Positions 54,065-64,000 of a stretch of 64,000 nt of DNA are shown here, piece by piece. The stretch's first letter is position 1; every line of letters begins with the position of its first letter. Where the stretch lies: assembly GCF_022581195.2 (NCBI RefSeq), contig NC_061482.1, positions 15,376,001 through 15,440,000 on the forward strand, written 5' to 3'. The stretch comes from Helicoverpa zea. Taxonomy: Eukaryota; Arthropoda; Insecta; Lepidoptera; Noctuidae. The notes under the pieces are model-generated. The model was not told the origin of the DNA. It ran no database searches and worked only from the letters and a program-made list of their open reading frames with translations. Both the position numbers and the translations under genes were made by a program.

Positions 54065-54283
54065 GTTTGCTCCGACGTAGCGTGAGATAGGCATAGGGGT
54101 TGTACAATGGGAAAGAAAGAGATGGTTGCGGTGTCTGAAGGCCGTCTTTGAACGAAACGTGGGTGAGGGCACGCTACGGATTGTTATTCTTATGTACCTA
54201 CGTACGGACGGTCGTAAAGGAGGCATGCTTATAATAAAAAAAATGCACTTATTGAATCGTAACCTTTGAAAATATGTAAACAA

Positions 54284-57200
54284 GTTATTGTTCCGATGCT
54301 GAGAGATGCTAGTTCCTTTATTGTTATGTAGTTACTATACATTCATGTTTTGGGTTATTGGTACATAGATTCGTACATTGTGGCCGGTTGGACCACGTTT
54401 CTTGAACACGGAGACTTAAAAAAAAACTTTTGGTTTTGTACTTAGATTTTCAAAATTTATGACACTTGACATCATTCTTCAGTTTTTTTTACAGTGAGCT
54501 CTTAAAAGACAGTATTATTGTAAATCGATATATTCGAAATTTTACTGGCATGTAGTCGAGTGGCAACCGATTAATAGTCGACTAATTCTCTCGAATAGGT
54601 ATAATTGTTATAATCGATTCCGCTTTTGTGTGGTAAAGTCTGAAAGCTGAATTTAGTCGATATTGACAGACAAAATTGATTGTATTAAGTAGATAGTTTG
54701 TTTTGGGTTTATTTAGAGTATTATGGAGCTGGGGTATTTTATCTCTAGTTTTTTATGCAATCATCAGATTGTTAATTTTGTTTGGTTTATTGTTGCCGAC
54801 TGTACTTTGTTTTATTCCGAGATTGAGTAGTTTAGATATTCATGTAGGTATTTGGTTATTTTTTACAGGAGGTCCTATGAATTTTAATGGAGTCGTCGAA
54901 TTCTTGATACTTGCAATTTTGTCCGCAATTCAGGTCTAATTACAATAGTGAATTTTATCTTTGTTTATTTTTCCTTTGTAAGAGACACAGGTACTTTTAA
55001 TAAATTACCTTTTAGAAAAAGGATATTTCATTCTCCTTTCAGAACGTTGTCGTCAAAGGTAAAATGTCCAACAAGGCTTCTGTGTGAGGCTCACTTCACA
55101 CTAACTTTCATTAAGTCTAAAACAGCATGCCTGATATATCAACCTCTAGAGGGAATATTTTATTAAAAGGAAATATTACTTTAATGTACTGTAATTAATT
55201 AAGTAGCTAATACGCAATTCTTACGATTTTATTATTATTATGATAGGGACTTCAATTTAAATACTGGCAACTCTCTTTATTTTAAACGCAATCGAAAATG
55301 CTCTTTGACTAGCACAGAATAAAGTTCAAATTGATTCGTCAACGTTTTACAATTCCGCTTTTACAACCAAACTAAAACCAACTTTACGTGGTCGTTTCAG
55401 AGTTCATTTTTCACTTTGAATAATCCAAACACATAGGTTCTTTGTAATGTGGCGTTCTATTGTTTTGGTCGGTAAGGTTGACATTGCTTTCAACTATTAC
55501 ACCGTACTTACCTTTCTTTAAGTCGGATTTGTGTGAAACTTGCAGATGAAATTGAACCTTATTGGTTTTATTAAATGAGGAAGTATTTTTGAGAAAGGCG
55601 TTTATAAATTATTGATGAGTGTTTATTTGATGGGTTAAAAAAGCCTTTTGTTAGTCCTCTGGAGTTATACTTGTTTGTTGGTTTTTGTTAAGAGGTTAGG
55701 CTTTGTTGACTGTGGTTCTGCTAACTTTAGGGTCAGCAGCGTTTTTGTGAAACCTTGATGATTTCAAAATATTACTTGATATTTAAATGCTGTCACATTG
55801 GGAATAGGTACCTACAACTATTTACAAAAAGGGGACAAGTTTATTTGGAGATGATGATGATGAGATGTCTACTCATGTGTTGGTTAAATAAAGACTCTAA
55901 AGATATATCAATACGTATCCTGATACCTACACTGAAACAAATACGAATTTAATTAAGTATAGACATATCGATGGTTTCTTCAAGAAATAGAAAAAAATCT
56001 CTCAAGATCTAACTCAGCTCGCTGAAAATCAATTGGTTTTATTTAAGATCTATATTATTATGAACTTACATAATTCAAAAATATAAGGTTGTACTGTATA
56101 GGATGTAGGAATATTTAATCATATCTACCACTAAGGTATCCCCCAGAGATTGTGCACCTGATACACCATATTTTTCTTTAATTCCCAGGTAGGCAACATG
56201 GAAGCGAACATTCACACATATGTAAGTACATAAATACACTCTTCTTTTTATTATTTTAAAGCCTAAAAGCTGGATTCGCTAGGTTTCCAAAAATATCCCA
56301 AAAGAATGAACGAACAAAAGTAAATTTGTTTTTTGGATAAAAGTTAATCTAGAAAAATAAGTTTATTTAATGCTCTTTTCTTATCAATTCTTGTTTTATT
56401 CTATTTATCTCTATTACTTTTGAAATCAAAATCTTAAAACTTCGTATTACATTAGTATGCGCATGTCAATTATTATAAGTTCCGCTTCCAATAAAATAGG
56501 AAAAAATAATAAGTCCATTGCAAAACAAATAATTAAATAAAACCTAAAAGAATATAAAACCAACTAAAATAGTAATAAAACAACTTTAAGTCCCAAAGAA
56601 AACGAAGTCCGCAAATCATCAGATCATCAACATATACTTCATCAATAAATCCCATTTGACGATACCCACACGCCGTATCCACATGATTTGTCAAACCCAA
56701 TGTACTAGACTTTACAAATGAACAGTCACGTACAATATCTAGGCATCAATATGTCACTCGCTTAATCCCTAAAGCACTAGCCTACTATCTATATGTAAAT
56801 CTGTAGCTAGAGCGGGTATTACGAAGGATTCAATTCAAGATGATATTCTGTATCTCATTTATTCATCAGCATTGGTATATCAGTTGCTTAATCCTGCTAT
56901 GGCTTTGTGCATTGATAGCTTGGGGGCCAAAATTTATTTAGTTTCAATACAATGAAACGATGGATGAATTGTGTGAAAGTCGACTTGTCTAGAAAGAATG
57001 TTACTTGTGAGATGACGGAAGAAAGAGTATTTAAGAAGAAAAACTTCTGCACTGGCCCGAAATAAAGAATAGGATAGAGGCAGGAGGTTGATGACAAAGT
57101 AAGACCGATGGTATAGTCTGAGTGAATTTGCGATTCTATTTCTAGTTATAAATTATGAATTCGTGTACTACGAACAATTTGTGTTTCAAATTCTAAACAT

Positions 57201-57454
57201 ATTCATTGTTTTAATACGGTGCTCCACCATGTTGTTATATGTTTTAGTTAGAATATGAAATGGAAGTTTGATTTCTAGCAGCACTAACTAACATTTGTGC
57301 AAACATACTCACCATAAAAGCTGAAACATTTCAGGCACCACACAATACTAAAACACATTATTCAAAATACCAAATTGAAAATTAAACTCGCAGTAATTGC
57401 ATCTTTACTTCAAAATCTTAATTGAAAAGCCGCCACAATAAACGCAAAAACCGT
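54284..57454. other. gene-poor AT-rich DNA
   Basis: Includes a 78-codon hydrophobic open stretch (54703-54939) that starts with TTG and has no coding support. No repeat was recognised. Confidence 0.35.
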
Positions 57455-57569
57455 CAGTTAAATTCCAAAAGCTTTCAAATAACTAACGAACCACGTAACT
57501 GTACAGTTACTAAGTTCAATTATGTGCTAACTGTACCCAATCACAGGTTAACTGGCCTGTCGCTAACTG
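57455..57569. promoter_or_regulatory. cluster of six TAACTG (Myb-like) motifs
   Basis: CAGTTA or TAACTG at 57455, 57496, 57504, 57528, 57549 and 57564. Two of them form the perfect 16-bp palindrome GTAACTGTACAGTTAC (57495-57510). YAACNG is the established Myb core. The function is inferred from motif density only. Confidence 0.5.
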
Positions 57570-59581
57570 CACTTTTAATATTTAACCAGCATTGTGTTGA
57601 GTGAGCTTTCCACACTTGGCGACTATTTGTGGAGCCAGTGTCGCTCGCTACTTTAAGATGTGTTTGCTTTTTTATTTCGTAGTAAACTATTTGATAGATA
57701 TACTGAAACATATCAGATATTCAGTGTTTTTGGTGACAATACTGTACAGTATGCTTCTATAAGTGATTTTGAAGTTAAACCACTACAAGATTTCTCATCT
57801 TGTAACTATTGATCAAGAAAAAAACATACACAATAAATAGGCACCTAAAATAAACGACAAACAAAACCTAAGTCCAAAGCACCACCATATGAATAACGAA
57901 CTTACCATTAATAACAGCAAACAGATACATTAACCGACTTTATAATTCAACAATGGTCCGCGTAAACGTGTCACGGTTTGTGACCGGCTTCACATTAAAT
58001 AAACCAGTGATGTGACGAGATATTTAATCGTTTCTATATTAGGCTGTCTAGACGCGATGAGGCTCAGCCATCAGTCAGGCCGGTTTGACGGCAAAGCCAG
58101 GTGTCACGTAGACTTACATGCATTGACGATTTGTGGCGTCACTGCTAGCGGGGATTAAAGATGAGTGATTAGCGGGTTTGGGGCCGACGTGCAATTAGTT
58201 TGATGGGCTATGAAGTAGGTCATGTGATGTAGTGGGATAATGGAAATTGGAGAGAAGATGATGCGGATAAAATCATCCATAGTACGTGAATAGGTTTGAC
58301 TTAATTCAAACTGGATACTATAACTACTACTCTGATACAATCTCATTTCTCGTCAAGGCAAGTTTTCTCACTTCTTATAACACTATCTCGCCTTTTGTGG
58401 CCTAGTCTCCATCTGGTAGCTGACATCAGATTTTAGGTAAAGTCATGGTACTCTCAATACTGTTGTAGTTTATTTCAAGGTTATTTGTAAATGTCTTTGT
58501 GATCTTGCCCCTCATTCATCCTAGGAGAGTTGTGGTGTTTCCAAATAATAAAACATTTTGCACAGAGTTGCTTCTACGGCTATTCACATTTTATTCTCAG
58601 TATTCCCGTCTGTTTGGTCGGGTTAAATTCAGTATACATAATTTTCTTTCACATTATAAACTTCGTTGATTCACGTTCGTTTACATAACTTAAGTCTTCT
58701 TAGAAAATCGCGATGTGGGGTTGACTTTGACAAACTGCTCGAGAGACTTGAACTTACATATTTTTATTGTTGCCGTAACTATTGAAAAAAAAAACGTGGT
58801 CATTAGAAGAAAGGTTGTCATTGACCACTTTTGAAATATTAAAAAAAAAATACAAAATAAAGAATCATTAGATTCTATCGTTTCTATTTACTCAGCGCCA
58901 TGTTTTTCGTTCTTCAATTGTTTTACCAATTATTCTATTGATTTCAACTGTTCAACAACCTTCAACTGTTTTATCCAGTACTCCATTTCAAATCCTCATT
59001 CTCCCGCTATATGAGAAACTAAACCCAGCCCCCGCTGTCAATGGGACCTTATCTTCATTAACAATTCCCAGTGATGTGTTGTCAACGTAGCCAAACCGTC
59101 TGCAGACCGGTTTAGCGTTGAATTAGACTGCGCCTAGCCTTATTATTGCGTATAAATTGCTAGGTTATGTTTGTAGGTAAGCTTATTGTCATGTGCCTTT
59201 GCTGTGCCTGTATGTGATTGGCGGTTTGCTAAAATGGAGGGATGAGTTTAACTGTGGATTATAATAAGCTATCCGTAGTTTTTCGGTTAGAGATTGAAAT
59301 TTGACAAAATTTATATGAAGCCAATGAGAATATTCTTATACTGTAATTCGCAGTAAGAAGTGAAGAACACAACTCTTATATTTTTTTCTCAATTTGAATA
59401 TAGTTTTTATATTGAGACTTACTGAGATTTGGTTGGTCATACACTTCGGTAGGTGTCTACAATAGAAGTTGTATTTCAGTAGAACTCACTGAAGGTAATT
59501 AGTGATTGACTCTAAATTAAACCTTCACACCTAAAACATAAACCCTAAACTTCAAATAACGTAACCTGATTCCGAGTCTCA
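57570..59581. other. gene-poor DNA; GC-richer block at 57.96-58.2 kb
   Basis: The block 57955-58200 is less AT-rich (tgtggcgtcactgctagcgg, cgggtttggggccgacgtgc) and may be a conserved non-coding element. No exon was recognised. Confidence 0.35.
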
Positions 59582-59686
59582 AGGGCCGATTCGTCAATAG
59601 TCAGACGTCTTTTATCTGAAGAACATGTTAATCGTTTTGACAGGCTTTGTTGACAGATGTTAACTGATGATTGAAAAATTAGCCCT
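59582..59686. mobile_element. short MITE, 'agggctgatttttcaatc' family, diverged copy
   Basis: The ends AGGGCCGATTCGTCAATAGT and the complement of AGGGCTAATTTTTCAATCAT are inverted repeats; the interior has gttttgacaggc. It is the same family as 61449-61588. Confidence 0.7.
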
Positions 59687-59727
59687 ATGAATCCTAATGG
59701 CATAAAGATGTGTTGCAAAAAGTTACA

Positions 59728-59935
59728 TATCTATACTTATAATATTATAAAGAGGAAAACTTTGTTTGTTTGTTTGGTTGTAATGGATAAACTCAAAAAC
59801 TACTGGGCCGATTTTAAATATTCTTTCACCATTAGAAAGCTATATTATCTGCGAGTAACATAGGCTATATTTTATCCCAGTGCGGGCAGTAGCTCCCAAG
59901 GGACGCGAGTGAAACTGCGGGAAAACGGCTAGTGT
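59728..59935 (+). mobile_element. Lep1/Helitron-like repeat
   Basis: Landmarks: ctatacttataatattataa, gaggaaaactttgtttgttt, taatggataaactcaaaaac, tactgggccgattttaaat, gctatattttatcccagtg and tgcgggaaaacggctagt. The CTAGT end fits Helitron 3' termini. Lep1 is a known lepidopteran family; assignment is by landmark memory. Confidence 0.65.
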
Positions 59936-60205
59936 TACATATCGACTGCAAGCAAGCAATACCTCCTATCTGACTCCGGGTGGATTTTAAAGGGGAACAA
60001 TAAAACTTAATAAAATCCTTATTCCGAGGAAGGTATAATGAGATACTGAAAATCCAAGTTTTCTTTTTCTAAGCATAGTATTGATTAATAAAGTTTTTTG
60101 TTTTTATTTTGAATCTAAAGGTAGTTTATGGTAAATACAAGTTTTTTGGTTTTTTGAAACAAAAATGTCAGATAGGAGGTATTGTTTGCTTGCAGTCGAT
60201 ATGTA
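59936..60205. mobile_element. 270-bp MITE with 39-bp terminal inverted repeats
   Basis: Arms 59936-59974 and 60167-60205 (starting TACATATCGACTGCAAGCAA) pair with one mismatch. It abuts the CTAGT end of the Helitron-like repeat. No target duplication is obvious. The interior is AT-rich with aataaa and long T runs. Confidence 0.88.
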
Positions 60206-61448
60206 GTTAGTTACATATGGAACGCAAATAAAGAATTGAATTAAAAGTTATCGTCATAAAAAATAGCTTCTCTTTTAACTTTAGCTAAAGGTATATTTTT
60301 GTCAGGATCGTAGAACTAAATACGGTAACAGTAACAGTTGTTTAAATATTTGTAGTTCCGTTACGGAAACGTTGCGTTTATCGTTAACGTCTCGTTAATA
60401 TTTAATGTTAAATATCGTTATATTTTTACTCTATTTTCATATCGATAACGTAGGTGTTTAAAGCGTACTTATTTTAAATAAAATATGTACAACGCGTGGG
60501 TATTTTTAGAGTTGTCCATTTAAATTAATATTTTATACCGGGTTAACTGTAGATTGAATGAAGCTGATTATTTTTGTTGCACAAATTATTCAACGACCTG
60601 TTTACTTTATTCGCGAACATATTGTATCAAAATATTTTTCCTGTATACTTTATCGGAGTTCCTGACTGTTTATTAACTTGACTACCACTTTTTAAAACTA
60701 GGATTGTGCATTCTCCCACTTTGTCACAATTGTTTCCAAAAATACGAGTCTCGACTTCGTTCGTTCGTCGATCTTGAAACAGCAAAGTCATCATAATTTA
60801 TTTTCGAGTTTTCTTTCGGTATTTAAGTCGTTCCTGTAACAGCAAATTCAACCCATACACTCATTTCCGAAATAGCCTGCAAACCTTCAATGGCAGCCAC
60901 AACGAGCGGTCATCTTGAACCATCAAAAACCAACATCACTGGCGTAGGTACATACACCGTGCACCACAATGGCGCTTAAACCAACTTCTGCCACGAACTA
61001 CAGTGTAAGGCTTCTAACAATGGCCTCGTACACCGTACCGTATTCATAGCTTTCATACAACTCTCAAGGGTATAAAGTTAATTTCAAGTTGCGCGAGAGC
61101 TCGTGACGATCTTCATTTATTAAAATACTAACGTCTTGAACTTAATAGGTTTTGGTAATTGTGAAAGTTACACTATTGTTCGGCTGGTATTATGCGCGGT
61201 TATTGGTTTTGTAGTGTGAGTTTTGGAATTGAAGTTCCTTTAATCTATTCGCTGGTATAAAGTTCAACATCGCAAAGAATCACTTGATTCATGGGGAAGA
61301 TGAGTAAGTGATTTGTGTAGAATAGTGCAGTGAAAACTTGGCGCGAACGGTACTTTGATATTAGTATGTCTTCAGTTAAATACATCTTGGTGTTTATCTT
61401 AAAGAAACTATGGTTAAGAAACATGGTTAGGAATCTTTTGATAGCTTA
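60206..61448. other. gene-poor AT-rich DNA
   Basis: Contains several gttaacg/cgttaa words at 60325-60425 without clear arrangement. No exon was recognised. Confidence 0.35.
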
Positions 61449-61588
61449 AGGGCTGATTTTTCAATCATCAGTTAACTTCTATCTGAGGAATAAATATGGC
61501 GGTTTGACATATTTTCCATACTAATGCTGTCAAAACGTTAAAAATATTCCTCAGATAGAAGTTATCTGGCGATTGAAAAATCAGCCCT
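61449..61588. mobile_element. 140-bp MITE, 'agggctgatttttcaatc' family, intact copy
   Basis: Inverted repeats of about 45 bp from AGGGCTGATTTTTCAATC (61449-61466) and the complement ending at 61588, with about three mismatches. The flank is TA (or TTA) on both sides. The inner part shares taacttctatctgaggaata on both arms. No coding capacity. Confidence 0.9.
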
Positions 61589-64000
61589 TAGTCGTCTAAA
61601 CTATCAAAAGTTAAACTATTAAAATTTCATATTTACTCCACCACAGTTACATCCATTTTTTCTGCGTGTCCTCTTCAATATTAGCCAATTACTTCGCTCA
61701 GAATATAACTATTTAAAACTAACGCAATGCAATAAAAAAATAAACCTTTAAATAAGCAAAATATTTGGAATAATTCATACTGAAATCACGTGTGGAACCG
61801 CATAATATCGTTGCTACACATTTTTTATTGCCAGTTTTACGACTTATCATTTTTACGATTTTTCGTCCATATCTTGAAGGGTGTTCTGACCGATTTCTTC
61901 GTGTTACTCTATGCTATTTTGAATATGATTTTGCTTTTGATCCATTTATTAATATTAGAAGTGATCTACGAAGTTACGTCATGTTTTTATTAACTTGGTA
62001 AGCGACCAAATGAGGTTTTCACTCAACAACAACAACGGCGTCATTGGACAAAATTATATGGTTTCTTTCTAGTTGTAAAGACTTTAAAAAATGGTCAAGT
62101 ATTTAACAAAATACTTCGTCGTCATATTTATTCATTCTAGAATAGAAACTAAAGGTAAACTGATAGCTGAAGTTAGAGATGTTAAGTAAGTATTAGACTA
62201 ACCTTTTTTTTTGTAATTTTACATGAGTAATGTATTAGGCACAAACAATTTCATAAAGATAAGTCCTTTAGAAGCGCTTTCTGAGATTACCAGCTAAATC
62301 AACACAGGCATACTTGTTCTGTCTAGAATGTGATTAATTATACATTTACGAAGCCAGAATGTGGTTTCCAGACAGAGATTTTGTAGGATTTTCATCAGTT
62401 TAAATTGTCAAGTTTCCGTGAACGCTTTCTTCAATTTCAAAAAGTTTACACCATTCATTTTTCTGAAGAATTTTCCAAATCCTCTAAACATTATTTATGT
62501 GGTGACGATGTCTTCCGTGTGCTACCTTTTTTGGTCAAGATTTTATAATTCTGGACATATAACAGAGATATGTTAGCAGTACGTTAGAGTACCATAAAAT
62601 CCCATATTTGGTGGTTGACTACCAGTTTATTTTCAAGGTGTGAAGTGAAAGTCAAACTGCGCTCTCCTATTTATCTCTGTACTGATTTCTAAGCTCAAGA
62701 AATCGGCCGACTAAAAGTTTGCTGTGTGCTCTTAGCCACCAAAATAATGAGGTAGCCTACCAATGTTTGTAGAAAAAGTTTTAGTAGTATCAACACAACC
62801 GATCACTTGCACTATCTTCGTAAGACTGAATGCTAAACAGTCGGAGACAGGTGGGGGTAAGTGGCCGTGCAAGGCGACCTCGCATCGTTCCTTAACCTCT
62901 ACAATCGATCGCTAGGAGTCGTTGCCTTCCACGATGCATTCCACCTTCTTTGAAGACCAGCTCTTGACGTACCAGGTCATTTTAAGGGCAAAGAATAGCT
63001 AGAAGAGTGACTTGAACAAAGACTATGACGTTTTCAATAATAGGAATTAGTAGGAAGGCATTATCTTGTCGCTTCAAACTTCGACTTTTGACTTGACCTT
63101 TCCCTTGAAATACTAGGAAACTAGACTCGATTTAACACCCACACGTTTGTCAGTACACTGCTTGACCAAAAATTGGGCGTAGCATGTCATATCGATTGCA
63201 CATACCGTGTCCAGTGGCAAATTATCGGTCCGAGCTAACATATGGTGTATCTCACGGCTGGTCACGCACGGCCGGCAATTACAACTGTTTGCCGACTGCT
63301 GAAGAAGGGTTCAGTTTTGTGGATTACTATAATTTTATAATTACGTTTTTTTTGGTTGTTTTTTTTTGTTGTTGTGGAAGTTTGTAGGACTCTTGTGCAA
63401 TCGATAAAAATAACTTCTTGAACTATCTACGTCACAGTTTTTATTTTTATTTTACGCCCTTCTCTCTTAGAATTCCTAAGAATAGCTAACAAATCGCATA
63501 AAATGCATGTATATTTTGTTACCCTAGGCAGTGTAGTGATTACAATATATTCATAAAATAATATATTTTCAATTTTATATAGCTACAACACAGTAAATCC
63601 GTCAAGGCTTCAAAATAACGTCTTTGAAACTTATAATAACAACCTGCTATTTTCGTACCCTCTTATTAACACGAGGCTAGCAGACATGCAGCTACAAATT
63701 AATGCACCCAAATGACTTACAGTACTTAAAACTAATTAACGAGCAAAACTTCAGCTAAAGATAGAATCACTTTGTTCAATAATTGGCATTTTAATGAGAA
63801 AATTGCTGTCTGTACTTCAAACAGGGAAGTCTATTGGTCTAGGTCTTAAAGCTAACTTTAATAGGTGTTCAAGTTGGGAACATATGAACCGTTCCCATAC
63901 TGTTATTTGCAGACCACTCGATTGGACAAACTTTTATTGGTCAGTTCACTACTTTGAAAGTTCCCTTGGCATACCTGCCATTTGCGGCTCAAGTTGAAAT
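61589..64000. other. gene-poor DNA to the right edge
   Basis: A solo end of the 'gcaaacttttagtcgg' MITE family lies at about 62675-62732 (tcggccgactaaaagtttgc). 62850-62960 is GC-richer without splice-flanked frames. Nothing else was supported. Confidence 0.35.

Noticed and set aside
54703..54939. 78-codon hydrophobic open frame, possibly a membrane or mitochondrial-derived protein
   Set aside because: It begins with TTG, has no splice sites or promoter, and hydrophobic residues simply follow from T-rich DNA. No mitochondrial gene motif is present.
62361..62576. 71-codon Phe-rich frame
   Set aside because: No gene signals; composition follows from T-rich DNA.

Overview
The window is AT-rich nuclear DNA of an insect, almost certainly a moth (Lepidoptera, probably Noctuoidea; this is inference). 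The support is the repeat content: RTE-type 3' fragments ending in (GAT)n, a tRNA-derived SINE with an 'actggaagccgaccccaacatagttgggaaaaggctcgg'-type body, Lep1/Helitron-like pieces, many short TIR elements, and a CR1/Jockey-group LINE whose ORF1 carries a Baculo_FP-like domain. Genes are split by long introns, so most long open frames here are chance.

Region 1 (1-3.4 kb): the first three coding exons of a TMEM9-like gene on the minus strand. Splice sites and phases join cleanly (signal peptide, then two Cys-rich luminal exons). The membrane span and tail lie off the left edge. Region 2 (3.4-9.1 kb): mostly unassigned, with an RTE fragment and one coding-like orphan exon near 6.8 kb. Region 3 (9.1-13.9 kb): a near-complete two-ORF non-LTR retrotransposon on the minus strand. 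Its endonuclease and reverse transcriptase are uninterrupted, but the ORF2 start is unclear. A perfect 19-bp hairpin lies just beyond its ORF1. Region 4 (13.9-17.7 kb): SINE and RTE scraps, then a 1.65-kb Tc1/mariner-like element with long inverted arms and a transposase C-terminal relic, itself split by a 169-bp Harbinger-type MITE with TTA target duplications.

Region 5 (17.7-45 kb): long gene-poor DNA, probably intronic or intergenic, full of MITEs, SINEs, inverted repeats, a 122-bp tandem array (42.5-42.9 kb) and a 958-bp TIR element with a 6-bp target duplication (44.1-45.06 kb). Region 6 (45.56-46.2 kb): the clearest regulatory locus, a CpG-rich promoter on the plus strand. It has a palindromic CRE, an arthropod initiator and a correctly spaced DPE, followed by a 41-residue N-terminal coding exon ending at a GTGAGT donor. 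I could not name the gene. Region 7 (46.2-64 kb): most likely the first intron of that gene plus more repeats, a 35-bp near-palindrome, a duplicated block with DRE-type TATCGATA motifs, a six-site TAACTG (Myb-like) cluster, and several MITEs.

Functionally, only TMEM9 can be named (an endosomal/lysosomal membrane protein in known families). The promoter/exon at 46 kb and the orphan exons at 6.8 and 54 kb are predictions from splice signals and codon pattern. No tRNA, rRNA, CRISPR or operon structure was seen.
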